Below are positions 48,257 to 61,700 of a stretch of DNA of 64,000 bases, piece by piece. How positions within the stretch are numbered: the stretch's first letter is position 1; every line of letters starts with the position of its first letter. The stretch lies in NCBI RefSeq assembly GCF_031877795.1, contig NC_133935.1:50057330-50121329 (forward strand). Reading direction: 5' to 3'. The notes under the pieces were generated by a model, which had not been told where the DNA came from, did not search any database, and saw only the letters and a program-made list of their open reading frames with translations. A program made the translations under genes and the position numbers. This DNA comes from Strix aluco (taxonomy: Eukaryota > Chordata > Aves > Strigiformes > Strigidae).

Positions 48257-51200
48257 ATGGCGAAGAGCCTGAGGAGCAAATGGAGGAGGAAGATGCGGGC
48301 GGAGAAGAGGAAAAAGAACGCGCCCAAGGAGCTGGAGAGGCTGAAAAAGATCCTCGGAACCAACGCGGATGTCGTCATGGAGGAGGTCAAGGAGGTGGCG
48401 ACCGTGCTGCCCCCCAAGAAGGTCCTCGAGCAGGGGGGTGAGTTGGGCTCTCGCTGGGCGGCGCTGGAGCTACGGGGAAGGCCCGCCTGGCGAACCAGAC
48501 CGGGCCTCGCGGGAGGCCGAGGTGCCGCGCCGGCTGTCGCGGGCCCTGGGTTGCCCAAGACCTGCCGGCTGGTCGCCCGGCTGCCTTCTCCTATCCCTCG
48601 TCACGCTTCTAGCGTGTTTTTCACTCTACCAGTTTCTTCTGTTGTAGTCACCCACGTGCAGGGACGACTTGGAGTATTGCTCTGGCTTTCACTGTCGTGA
48701 TCAGATCTAGGATTATTCCAGGTCAAGAATAGTGAGTTGGAAAACCAAATCTTTTATCTTTTAAAGCCAAAAGACGTTATTAAATCAATGAATCTGGTCA
48801 TCTCACAGCATTAACCATCTGTATTGCATCTGTTCACTTGTGGAACAAGCTTATTAAGTTCTGATTTAAAGTATGTAGTATCTCATAAATTGACGTCTCT
48901 TTGTGAAGACAGGTGAGTGAGGATTCACAGCATGATATTGGCAGTTGAACTGGAGATAGGATATATTTTCCCTTCTAGTGTGAGGGGGACACTAAATATA
49001 TAATAAAAGTTGGGCCTAAATCTAAAGTAATTTTTTTAGAGATTTTGTCAATAATAGAGTGATTATTTTTTTCCCCTCTTTAACTGTACTGTCTCAAGGT
49101 AGGGGTAGTAAGGACCCTGGTTTTGTATGCTAATTAATGCCACATTGCACATGGTGTGGGAGTGGGTGGCATTAGGTGAGTACAGATAACGCCATCTTCC
49201 TCTCTGTTGCTTGAATAGGATGTAATCTGTAAAGGAAATAACCCAGAAAGTGGTAACAAAGGTTTTAAATAGCTACATATTGGATAGGAGTCAGAAAGAC
49301 ACCTTTTCTCCAAAACTGCAGTCTTAAACTAAATCATCATCCTTTTTTCTTCTCCAATTTATGCCACTTAAGCTGTTACTATATTGCTGATGTAAGCTTT
49401 TTATGTGGCATGCAGAAGTCCCTTGAGATGCCACAGTGGGGATATAGAATAATGCTAGTACTCACTGTCAGTCACACAGCCAGTTCTGTCAGTGTTTCAG
49501 AAATTAGGAGAGGGAAGTGTTGTGAGGATGAATAGCCAAACCTGTAAACTATATTGAAAATGGAAATAGAATGCTATATAAAAATACTTACCCAATTAAG
49601 GGTGGCTTAGAGCATAATTTGTAATTTTGTCTGTGGTTCTGATTTGTCCCATAAACCAGATGTAAAAGTTCTTTATGGGATTGTTAGGATTGAATTTCCA
49701 AAATGTTTTAGGGCATTGTCGGCCTACTGATACTGAAGCTGGAGGAAACATCGTCTTCCTAGTTTCTGAAGGAAATGCCTGGCTATCTGTCATTCCTACA
49801 CCCCCTTCCAACTCTGCTGGCAACTTTTCTACAAGTGGCCAGTTTCACTCAGCCTTTGTAGAGAGAGAGCATCCTCAGAAATACCTAAGTGTGTGTATAT
49901 ATATTTATTTCATGAAACAACTACAAGTTTTGTGAAAATGATAGTGTTGTCTTTGAGAGGACTCTTCAGCACTAACTGTGGACACAAGGGAGTTCACATT
50001 GCAAAATGTTACAAGGGACTGGAGTAGCTGAAGGTTTCATCCAGAGTAGCACTTTCCATAGATAGGTGAATAATTTTCCAGCCTAGGAAGGTATACAGGT
50101 GCGTTAGGGATATTTTCTTGTGGTACTTTAAGGTATTTTTCACAGCACACTGTGAAATATTTTTTTTTCCAGTTCTTGTTGTTAGAGGGAAAAAAAAAAA
50201 AAAGGAAGGTCTGGCTAACCTTTGGTCAAAAATGGTTTTGTAGCTGTTTTTGAAACTTTGTAGGCATGCACATTGTATTTCAAGGTAATCATATCCATTG
50301 AGTCTGCTTCAACTACCTACTTGTATAGCTTTTTTTTCTTGGTCCTTTTCTCTTTGTCTTTAACCCCTTTAATGTTTTCTTTAAACCCTTTAAGGTTTTC
50401 TTTATGTCCTTTGACCACTTATGTTCAGTAGGTTTCTTCCTTTTAGTGATTCCTACAGCATCCTTGACATTGCAAAATATGATGAAAACGTTGTGCTATG
50501 TGAACAACTGGTATTTTTTGTCTAGGAGTATTTTAGTTAATATTGCAGCTGACATTTGTTGTGGATGTGCTTTTTCTGCAGTCAAAATTCATGTAACAGA
50601 TTAACCTCAGTCATATGATAGGACAGGGATCAGAGAAGAATCTTATGTAGAGTTGGTTTTCTTGAGGTATTGATTTTTGATTTTCCTTGAGGTGTTCCCC
50701 TTGTAGCCTTGTTGTCTCAGGCGAGACATGACGTTCATGTGGTGTTAGCTAGCTGGGAATACTGTTCTTGGGAGTGACCGTGTCACAGGCAGTCTTCCTG
50801 ATCCTAGAGATTAGTCCTCCATTTCTGTCTCTAAATATATTAGACTTGACCTCGTGCTCGCTTTTTGAGGCAATTATAGCATCACTGGCTCATGCTTCGT
50901 ACTGTCATTGTATTTCAGCTTTTCTCTTTGTTCTTCTCCTTACTTTCTTCATCTTTTTACTTTCTTCATTTTCCAGTCAAATTAATGTAATTTTTTAGAA
51001 CAGATCTTAAACGTTACATCATAAAAAGTGTTTAATTGTGCATATGTTTCAGTAAGCCCATGGCTTCCTGTATGGTTGCAGCATTTGGTGGAGACCACAC
51101 ACAATGTTTTTAGACACAGTATTGGAACAGATGGCAGACTAAAGAATAAGGTGCTTTGCCGAGACATGGGCCTTTAGGGAAAATTCTGCATATTTACCAT

Positions 51201-51564
51201 CAGCTGTTGAAGTTCCTGGGTTGCAGTTGTATCGGTTTGAAAAGAGCTTTCAGCGTATAAAGCCTTTAGCTCTCTATGTAGAAATACTGTTGTGTGTAGG
51301 GATATTTTTGTATCATTTTTGTGAATCTAGTAATAAAATAGCTTCTATGAAGCTGATTCATGTATTTTGCTCACTATATATAAATACCTTCCTTTTTCAG
51401 ATGACTGCAAAATGGACATAGATAATAAACGAAACAAGAAAACGCTTCTGGACCAGCATGGACAGTACCCAATATGGATGAATTCCAGGCAGAGAAAGAA
51501 GCTGAAGGCACAGCGTGTTAAAGGGAAAAAAAAAAAAAAACTAGCCAAAGGCCTAGCCTGGTAA
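48257..51564 (+). CDS. LLPH: LLPH, basic nucleolar LAPS18-like protein, 2 coding exons
   Basis: LLPH is the vertebrate relative of the Aplysia learning-associated protein LAPS18. It is a small, very basic nuclear and nucleolar protein linked to neuronal growth and probably to ribosome biogenesis. Coding exons are 48257-48437 (donor GGGG|gtgagt) and 51401-51564 (acceptor TTTTTCAG), 345 nt, 114 residues plus stop. The N-terminus [20 protein letters not shown] and the core [19 protein letters not shown], then RQRKKLKA, and the C-terminus AKGLAW are family hallmarks. Human LLPH is 129 residues; the acidic middle and the Lys-rich tail are shorter here. Residues 103-107 are five Lys encoded by 15 consecutive A. 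The start has the GAGATGG context and the family N-terminus. It lies about 1.5 kb downstream of TMBIM4 with its own CpG island. Frame is intact. Confidence 0.97.
51526..51540 (+). repeat. LLPH: 15-A homopolymer inside LLPH coding sequence
   Basis: Five consecutive AAA codons (Lys103-Lys107) follow AAAGGG and precede CTAGCC. The length is a multiple of three, so the frame is kept to the conserved AKGLAW end. Such runs are prone to polymerase and ribosome slippage. Confidence 0.95.
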
Positions 51565-51601
51565 AGTCAGTTTTGTAAGATCATGAATTTTTTACTCGCA
51601 A

Positions 51602-51607
51602 AATAAA
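51602..51607 (+). terminator. LLPH: Poly(A) signal of LLPH
   Basis: AATAAA lies 38 bp after the LLPH stop codon and is the nearest hexamer. A later AAAATAAAAA run near 51,770 could serve a longer 3' UTR. Confidence 0.7.
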
Positions 51608-51609
51608 TA

Positions 51610-54600
51610 TCCTAAATAAGTACATGATATTTTTGTGCTTGGCCATCGAGTATAATTAGTATACTAGTTAGTATACATGTAACACCGAGTGTTACATGAA
51701 CTTTTGAAGAGACTGTTAGGCCAGCAAATAATGAAAGCAATATCAATTGGGTGTCTGCCAAACTTGGAAAAAAAATAAAAATACAAAAAGCAAGCTGAGT
51801 GCCTTTGAATAGACTGTGGTTACCTGTTTTCTTGAGGGGGGAGGGTCTTCATCTTTTGTATTGTGAACGCTGAAAACGCTAAAAGAAATCCTGGAAATAA
51901 TGAAACTGTAAATGTTTTTTGTACTGTGGTCTTTGTCAGTGTAACTTGTCTTTTACTAAATTTAACCAAAGGATTCTGTAAACTAGCCTATCCTCTAAAT
52001 TATTCTGCAAAATTACTTTTGTTGCACTGATTTGTGTTGCTTTTAACATATGGTAATTAACGAAAGTGGGCTTTTAACATGTAACTTAAAAGAGATTATA
52101 CACTGAAATCAACAGCAAGGCTTCATGAAACTTCTGTAAGTAAAAAGACAGTGTCAGTCTGACTAATTCGCAAAGAGAAAGTTGTTGGAACAAAGAAGTA
52201 TTTCACTGCTGTCTATAACTAAAATATTGTAGGAACTAAATAACTGAAAGTAAAACTGATTCTTTTATTAAAATGAGAGAATGCAAACACACAGATTGGA
52301 ACTCATTGTTTTATTTAAGATTTTCCAAGTTTTAGTAAAGTAAATGAGAATTTACTTTTCCCTGTGTATTTTCAGTGTCCTTTTATTCCTCTTAAAATGG
52401 TACTCATCTAGCATGCTTTACAGTGTGGGCATAGGATAAAATATTGCATGATTGTGTAACAGATGCCATTTATGTGTGATTAGCTACAGTTGGTTGCGTA
52501 TTACTCGGCAATAACATGTGATGACAGATGCAAGAACTAGTTGCCCTGAAAGCTCGTGCTTTTAAAATGTCTCTCATGTCAAGGATGGAAATAATTACAG
52601 TACCGGTCCTGCAGTGTGTTGCCTGCTGAAGTACCATTCATCAATACAGAGCATAACTTTCATCCAGCTTCATCCGAGATGGGATCCACATTCTGTAATT
52701 GCCCACAAATTGTGATATGTCTTTTGTGATAACTTGAGCATAGGAAATAGGATTTATTCTTTTTAAAGTAATTATACTAGCTTATACTGTGCTAAAATGC
52801 ACTAAGAAGAACTCAACCTGATAGAAAATTTTGGGATTTTTCTTGTTAGGGGAAAAATATTTTGTTGCTCAGGTGAAGAACTAGAAAGGTGTTGGAGGAA
52901 ATACCAGTGCATCTTCTGTTTTCATATACATTGACAATTAATGAGACTTGGCAAGATGTATAGATCAAAGTTAACCAAATTATATGCCGTTAATAACTTT
53001 GTACTTTAAAAACATTCCCATTAAGTTGATAATATCCTCACTAAAAATAGATGCTTCTCTTAATTCATTTCTTTCTTTTATTAGATAAATGGGTCTAGAT
53101 TTCAGTATTGAGTATGATAGCATTTAGATTAGTACTACCTTAAAATTGATTAATATGGAAGAAAGTGTTCTTTAAGCTTCATAATTGTGTTTTTCCAGAA
53201 ATGGAATGGACAGTCAGTATTTCTTTACTATTTTAGTGACATAGGCTGTATTTTGCTTAATGTGTGCTTTGGGGAGTTGTGGAGGGGAGCTTCTTAGGCT
53301 TAAGTGCTAACAATTTGGGTTTTTTCTGTAGAGCAAGCACAGTGCTATTTTTGACGTGCTTGTTTGTAAATCAGATTACTTTCGAGCAGCTGCTGGTGGG
53401 AAAGCAGACTGCTTTTCCTGAGTGGAGATAATCAGACTGGCAGCGTACACCCATTTAAATGTATTGCTTCAGAGTCAGTTAATTTCATTCTTCAGGTGCA
53501 CAGCCATACTCTGTGTCCCAGTTTAATCGATTAAGGCTGCCACCGTTGTACTTGCATTACCCTCTCCTCTCTGGAGTTGTTCCAGTTCTGCCTCTGCTTC
53601 TTCCTCTAGAAGAGAAGATGATCTGCACAACTGAATACTCTTTATTTCTCCTTTTATGACCTAGCCCAGAGCTTTGTTGCACAAATTTATTAGTCTACTG
53701 CTTTTGAGACCAGATTAAGGATTTGACTCTCAAATGAGAGATGGCAGACGCTGCACTGATCTTTTGTTTAGCAGTTGCGTCCTACAGCTGAAACAATACT
53801 GGCTGTGTGAGGTGTTCCCTTCATGGTGTTCAGGATGAAGTCAAACAGGTTCACTTAAACTATAGGTATTTTAAGACATCCTGTTTGATTTTTGAGCTGA
53901 AACAGAGGATAAGAAAGGAATGAACCGTAGCCTTTGCTGGAAGGTAGTTCTTAGTCTAGTACCAATGTACTGTGTACAACATCGCAGCTCACTCAGGTGA
54001 AGCAGAAGTCTCTCTGGGCCAGGAAGGATTTTGAGAGCCCTGCTGGGTGGGATCTATAATCCAGGCTGAAGGCTCGCATGTAGACAGACAGCAGGAACCT
54101 GGCTAGATGTGCAGCACGGTTATAACCTCAGAGGCTGAGTCACAGATGCAGCAGGAAAATGCTACCTTCTAGGGTTTGAGCATATACTATATATGGATAT
54201 GGTAATTTTGTATTTGAAATTTGCTTTAGATCTGCTTTGAGCAGCTATATTTTTTGAATGTGACTACCAAATTTTTGGTTGTCATTGAATATTTGATTTG
54301 CGTTGTTGAATCTGAAACATTCTGTTTGATCACTTCATGAAAAAAATCATTTGTACTTCTTTACAATAGAAATTAACTTAAACATACTAGGTTTTGGCTG
54401 AAATACATGTTTTAAAAGTCCTTAGGGATTTTCAGAGAAGTAAGCTATCTGCCTCTAAACAGCATTCTAATGATACCATAATTTGTTGATCTTTATCTAA
54501 AAAAATTTTTTAGGTTGTGATTGAGTTGGTTAAGCAAACTGATGGAAGTCTAAAAGTGTATAACTGAAATGGCACTGTCAGTTCAGTTTTCTGCTGTGTA

Positions 54601-57600
54601 ACTATGCTATTATGAAACTATTTTGTTGAAACTTCCTACCGCTGTAACTCTGCCACCTACCTGCAAAGTGCTGTGGTAGCTGTATTTCATGGATCTGTGA
54701 AAGGTGGGGGAAATAACATAGGCAGTTTTGAACTACAAGCATAAATGCCAGAAGTGAAAGAATTAAATACTGTCATTTTATTGAAATGTTTCCGTACTGT
54801 AAAATATGTGTGTGTGTATACAGTATAAAAATTGCATTAGCAAATTGCTAAATGTCCTGCAGGTTGTTGGCAGTTTCCTGAGAAGACAACGTCTGCCCTT
54901 TTTGACACAGTATGCAAGACTTGGTTTTAAAGTGAGTTATTTCAGATGCCTCAAGTAACTGGTGGTGGTGGTAGTGCAGTTCCTGGGCCTTCCTGGTAAC
55001 TCATTCCTGCTCTGGGGCACCTGCTTTTCTGCATTGTGTAGTCAGGTGGGTTGGGAGACTAACCTAGCTGAGATACGCTGGAAATATTCCTATTTTCCCC
55101 CATTTTTTCAGCTGAATTGGTTTACAACCTTTCTGTACAAAAAGCATTGTCGGTAGGAGGCAATCCAAGACTGGGAACAAATAGCTGGTGAAGGCAGGGC
55201 TGTGTGAGATAGTCCTCTTGCTTCAGCACTGATCTCGTGCCACCTTTTCCCTGTGACACTAGCGGCTCTTAATGCAGCCACCACGCAGTGTGGCGTTTTG
55301 AAGACGGGGAGAGGTTCTGAAGATTTAAGTCAAGCAAATGCACTGAATGGTGGTTTTGAAGGTTATTCAGTGGAGGGTGTAGCATTAGAATAATTGAGGT
55401 CAGTGTTCTTTATTTTATAGTCCCTGTTAGGTTTTGCTGTAACACTCAGACAGCTTAGGCTCCACTGGTGCATATAGTTGGCTGTGAGCTTGTACAGATT
55501 CTTTCAGTTTGCTTTACCTTTGGCTTTACCTGCAGCTGTCGCTGTGGTTTTAGACTAAATCTGGTTTGGGGAGGTCTAGTACTGGATGGCCACATCCAGA
55601 GGATGCAAGGTGCTCCTCTGATACATGGTCACAAATTTTGTTTGCTTTTTAAAAAACAAAAGTAGCCCTCCTTTATCTATACAAAGGCTTTATACTGTAT
55701 GTCTGTTTCTACTATGCTACCTTTTCCTCCTGCAGCCTGAAAAGTTGCATGGGTTCTAGTGAATTTGCTGGAAGCTGGATGTCTTATCTGTATCAGGTTT
55801 GTAGTGTGAACTTGTCGGGTGTTAGAGATTATAGGACTACAGCCTTAGCACTGCAGAAATGCGGGAGGTGCAGAGCAATCTATTCCTCTGAGTGGCATGG
55901 TCTTAATTGAGTTATGGCAGTTGTGGGCATGATTAGAGATGAAGCCATAGCTATGAATTGCTCTTTTTCAGGCCAGGGTTTTGCCATCAATTTTAACTTA
56001 CCTAAGGGTGAGGTTTCAGGGGAGGATTGAGCCATCTGATAGCTCACTGCTGCAGAAAGAGGCTCTTCAACTTTTGCCCATCCCTTCTCCAGCTGCACTG
56101 CCCAATTCATGATTTCCTACTTCAGGAGAAAGAGACATTGGGATTTTTTTTTTTTTTTTTCCTGAGCTAAAAGTGAGAGAGGATCATAACTTTCTTCAGT
56201 TTGATAAACACTGCACAGTTCTGACAAGCCCCACGCTCCCCCTGTGCTTTTATTCTTCCCACACTACTACAGTGTTCTGATTTCAACTTTCCCTTATCAA
56301 TAGCAACAGTAGTCAAAGGGAAAGAGAAGGCAGAACGGGAAGAGGACGATTTTTGCGCTGCCCCCTCTCTTCCTAATCACTTTAACATCACTCTCACATA
56401 CAAAAGGTCTGAAATGTTAGAAACAGGACATGGTATGGCGACAGAGGGTTGTGTATCAACGGTCCTACGCAAGGTAGCGTGAGGTCTGCTTTATGAAGGG
56501 CTTGTATACTGAGAGCAAACAAGCAGTGACTTGTTTTCCTCCAATTTCAGTCTAGTCAACTATTCAGGAGACTATGAAGGTTATGAGATTCTGGTTTGGT
56601 AAACTACTACTTAGCATCTTTTCTCCCTAATTGCACTTAATTTTCTTGCAAGGCTTCTAATGTCTGGGTGTAGATTTTATAGCATTTTTAAACTTTGCTT
56701 TTAACCAGAAATTGGGTTTGTGGACAGTATTTCGGAATACGAAGGCACATTTTTTGTCTCCAGTACTGCTCATCCAACTCAGTCCAGCTGATCCATTCAT
56801 AGCAGTTGCCGTTATGTAAAACAGGTACCATGTCTCTCTTTTGAAAGCTGACAAATTCATAATGTATAGGTGCAATAGCTATTCCATGCTACAGCTTGCT
56901 ACCTTGAGTCTTCACATTACTTCGACAACAGACATTCTGTAAGCTTGGCTTTGACGGATTCTAACATCTGTGAATGCAGGAAGAACTTTTTAGATCTATT
57001 GATTGCACCTCCTGGCCTGGCACTATAAGCCTTACAGTTAATTTCTGTCCATTTTGCTTCTGCAAAATGTGACAGAACTCAGTGCAGAGCAGATCAGAGC
57101 TGCAGTTTGTCTCAAGTGAATACAAAAGATTTCTGTGAAGGATTAGAGGGAGGGCTGTGTTTCAACAGCTTCTTGCTCATAGTCTCAGGATTAGATCATG
57201 ACCACTACTGCTACTGAATATCCTCACTCCAAATGCAAAATTCAAGTTGGTTCACTTAATATAAAAAATATGTGCAAAAAGATACTTTAAACTGATTGTG
57301 AGAATTAAGAAAGGTATGGTATGTTGCTTTTTTCTGAACTACTTGCACCCTCTGGAAGGTGGTATTGTCAGAGGATGCAACGAAAGCAGCCAGAGACCAA
57401 AGTGCAGTAGGTTATGTGGGAAGCTGATGGTGGAGCTGCAGACTGACCTGTCTGAACCCCAGTCTAGTGCCCTCAGACACTTTGATTATTTTTTCTCTCC
57501 TAAATGTTCTTAAGGCTGTCTGACTTCTTGTGAAAATGACACAAAGTTAGCCATGCTTATTCTAGAGCAACTGCAGCCAAAGTGTGGTCCATGTACTTGC

Positions 57601-58499
57601 CTGGACTGCTCATCGTAGCCTTGGTTGTTGCTGTGTGGAAGAGCAAAAACTTTTAATTCCCTGAGTGTAAGACCAGTGTGTAAGATCATCCATGGGAAAG
57701 ACTACAGGTTGGTCTACTGATACAGTAACTTTAGGAACCATTGCTCCAATATATAGAGACACCTACATTTTTATCCATCCTTTTTAAACAGGTAACTGTG
57801 CATGTCAAGCACTATGTCTTCTCTTTTTCTCTTGAGGGAGAAAATTGCATGTGGATTTCTTGTTATTTTGCTTGCTGTTTAAAATGAGTACTAACCTGCA
57901 AAGTCCTCTAAGTGTCCAGTATTTTAGAAAGATTGTTATAAAACTTAGATAATTTGTGGTTCTGTTTCCTTAGCCAACCGGTAAGATGCTAACAGCCAAT
58001 GCATGTCCTTAACACATGCTATCAAAGCTTATCTCCAGAATTTCATCCCCTGAAAATTGTAGACATTGGAGTTTCAGGAGTCTTTTTTTTTTTTTTTTTT
58101 TCTTCTCTCCTATGGAAAAGCAGCTTTTTGTCTAACTCCTTAAAAAGCTCCTGACAGATACTCCCAGCAGTGGGAACTGAATCTGTGCTTCCATGTCTGG
58201 AGATTGCCCTGTAACAGTGGCGGGAGGTGGAGAAAGCAAGAGGTATGCCGGCCGGTGTATTGCCCTGGCTGCCACCTCAGCATTTCAGTGTCCATAACAG
58301 CGTCATTCCAATTCACCAGTATTGAGAGAGACGGGATTATCTCTCGTAGCGCTCACTGGCATCACCTCCTAAAAGCGATTCAAATTCAACAGTGACACGG
58401 ATGAAATTAGTGGCTTCAGCCCTTTTCCCCCTAAACGTATTGCTGGCATCACCCATCGGACCACCTCTGGATGTTTAGGGAAACACGCTGTGACGAATG
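51610..58499. other. Intergenic DNA downstream of LLPH
   Basis: AT-rich, non-coding. I saw no exon, RNA gene or named repeat. Homopolymers include T-runs near 56,144-56,160 and 58,084-58,101 and a short TG repeat near 54,810. By synteny HMGA2 would lie beyond this side, on the minus strand, but no AT-hook coding exon was seen. Confidence 0.55.
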
Positions 58500-58700
58500 G
58501 TGCTCCGTGCACGGAGCAATCCGAGCAGGAGCCTGCCCTGCCCGTCCCGGCCCCGCGCTGTGGGCCGGGAGCCTTCCCGGGCCCGGCCTTTGCCTCGGAC
58601 GCCGCTGCCCGGTGGGTGGCACCGACGCCGGCGGGAGCACGGAGGCCTCGGCCCGGCCCTGCCCGGCCCTGCGGGCAGCAGGAGGGAGCCAGACCAGCCT
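58500..58700. other. Orphan GC/CpG-rich island
   Basis: About 200 bp of very high GC with many CpG dinucleotides stands alone in AT-rich DNA. It begins with the 18-bp perfect palindrome TGCTCCGTGCACGGAGCA (58,501-58,518) and contains GGGCCGGGAG, CCCGGGCCCGG and repeated GGCCCGGCCCTGCC words. No conserved reading frame is visible on either strand. It could be an isolated promoter of a non-coding RNA, a decayed CpG island or a GC-rich repeat. Confidence 0.55.
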
Positions 58701-58740
58701 TTGAACGTGTTCCTAGCTGAAGGGCCGTGCGAGAAACCAC

Positions 58741-61700
58741 GTCTCTAACACCCTGTACATTATTATTTTTCGGTTAAGAAATAGCATTAGTTTCCAATCG
58801 GGGCACGTATTAACTGCAGGAAAACGCTGTGTGTGTTGCAGAATACTGCGATATTCCGCAATAGTCTGTGGGGGTTTGCTGTGGGTATCCCTAGTGCTCT
58901 TAGGTTCACCCTTTTCCTAACTGCCTGAAAAACTGCTAAAATTATTGTCAGATATTTGGTCCCAAGGAGTGACATTTAAATGTGTAAAACCACTTCATAT
59001 TTTTACTGATTTCAGTTATCCTTTACAAATATACTAAAAGTGCTACTTGGTGTGAATGCTTCCCCAATCTACTTTTTTTTTTATCCTTAAATATGTCATT
59101 TTTCCAGAAAAGGAGACAAAGCGATCCACGACTACTTGATATATAGTGTTTTGTTTTCAGAAAGGTTCTTGAAAAGCCTCTTATCAATCAACTGAAATGT
59201 TTTAATGAAAATTTCAGAAACTCAGTGGAAGGAGAGTTGCTATATATTTGCTTGGTTTATTTGGATTTTAAAATCTCCATGTGGTGATTTCAACTAAGGT
59301 CCTGTGTCAGGGAAACCCAGAAGTGAAGTTGACCAGAGACAAGTTAAAATGCCTGTGTTGTTTTCATTGTCCAAATGTAATGATGTGCAATAATTTAAAC
59401 CAGCAGTTTCACATGGTTAAAAATGAATTGAATTTTTTAAAATTCTAAAAGTAACCTCAGAAACACCAAAAAGGATAACAGTTTGTGTTAGGTTAGCATT
59501 AGTTTTGAAACTACAAAAGCTGTTTTCTGTGCATTCACCAGAAAAAAAGTTTTTAGTTTTAGGAATGCATAGAAAAAAATTTTGTTCTCATACTACCAAC
59601 AAACAGTGTTACAACAAAGGCATCCTTTCCTGCAACTATCATTGAAGCTGAGAAAAATAAAATAATCTTATGTGTGTCAGGATTAAGATACAAGCAAGAT
59701 AATACAAAATTAGAAAAAAAACATTTTTAAAAGTACAAGATTCACTCTGTAATAAAAACACAGGAAAAAAATGTTTCTTTATCTAAACAGTCATTTAAAA
59801 AACAAATATGCAGTGATACAGCTGAACAAATTTATGGAATAATATTTAAAACTGAAAAATATTTTTTAAATTATAAGAAAATAAATGTTGCTTAACTTGG
59901 AGAAATAGATTCCTACTTGAAAAAATGTAAGTTAGATATAAATTTATTTTACATAAATATATGCAAATAAACCACATTTATGTTGTATCTAAACTTGCCA
60001 ATTTCAGCGGATGGGAATTTTGCTATTACTTTGCCTGTAAACAAAGATTAAAGGTTAAAAAATAATAGAGAAGCTGAAGTTCCAGCTTTCTTTAAAGAAC
60101 AAGAAATGAAAATAAAATGTGCAAAAAAGTTTTTGCAAGACTTTTTCAAATGTAAATTAAACTTTGAAATACATTTGAAAAGTTTTAAAAGATTATTATT
60201 ATGATATTCTCTTTCATTCCCAATCTCTACATTTTAAGATCTTATTTCTTTCAGAAACCCCACTAACACAGAAATGTAAACCAACGAATGCAGCTTCTGG
60301 TCCACCCTGATATCTTTAGAGATTGTTTCATGAGAAACAGAGGACCCATAGCTTTCATTCACTTCTAGATGTAATGTGAATTTGCTGTGGTAGGAAATGA
60401 AATAATTTCCAAAATGATCTTTCCCAAGTATCTTTTTGCGTTAAACAGGGTTTGGATTCAGTGGCTCCTAATGAATTTGGATATGTTAACAGTGACTGGA
60501 TCATATCCAAATATGACTTGATGGGAAAGCCATTAGTTTTCTTCCCTGAGGTTACACTGGGATCCCATCTGGTGATTGCTAATAAATGTGGATATGTTCT
60601 GAAAAAAAAAAAAGCTTGTACTGGATTCTAGTATGAATTACTGGGAGTGCAGTTTCTTGAAGTTTTGTTCATGTACTTCAGGGAAGTTGAGTTTGGAGTA
60701 CCTTAAAACGACAAAAGAAACATGTTGCTCACATGACATAAGCCTTCAGTTAATTTTTTTTGTTCTGTAGCAATTGTTTTTACAACAGAATTGTGTTTGA
60801 GATCAGCAGAAATGTATCATGATGTAAAAACACTTGGAGAAAATCAAAAGCAAAACCAGTCATTAAAAGCAATTTTATGTTTGATTGTAGCTACCAAGTG
60901 CTTACTCTAAAATAACAACTTTGCCAGTGCCTGAGCAACTTTTCTCCTTAGTGGGATGAAATCTAAATCCCATTCATCTTTTCTCTGACCCACCCAGGGC
61001 ACTTAGGCAAGCTGTTTCGTTTTTATATGCAGTGTTAGAGAGAAAATCTTGATGAACAGAAACATATGTTTGTCTCAACAAAGAGGAAATGCTCATCTAT
61101 TTTCAAAATCCTATTAATTCTTGGAAAATACAGCAGTACATTTAAAATAGTAAGGCTAATGATTGTATGCAACATGTTATTTGTGAACACTACAACTATT
61201 AATTACATGAAGGGAAAGATTACATTTCTTTCATAAAGAAAAAATTCTGTTGTTCAGCTTTTTTTTTTTTTTCTTGACAAACCAATTATTAGCCAGGGCA
61301 AATTGACCCTGGCTGTGATCAAACGAGCAATTCATCTCATCCTGCAGCGTAACAACTATCTGTTGTTGCAGAACGTGCAGGTTGTCTTTAGCTGCCAACC
61401 CCATCCAGGCATGAGAAAAGGGAGTGAGGAAAAACCTATAAAGCCTAAAATAAAACTGTGGATTCTTCTGGTTCTTGTCAGGTTCAGTTACAGTGGGACA
61501 GAAACAGCAGTAAATTCACTGAGGCTCTATCAGGTCAAAATAGCTCCATTATAAATATCATGCGTATAAACCATGTGGGTGAGAGAGAAACTGTCAGAAG
61601 AAGGGAAGAGAAAATAGGTCTTCTGCACTTCAATAAATTGTATGATGTTTTTATAGATTATAACACAGAAAATTAAAACAACATATGTGCGAATGCATGT

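Noticed and set aside
58369-58748. Overlapping open frames in the orphan GC-rich island
   Set aside because: Four frames on both strands overlap with Pro/Ala/Gly/Arg-rich content, as expected from high GC alone.
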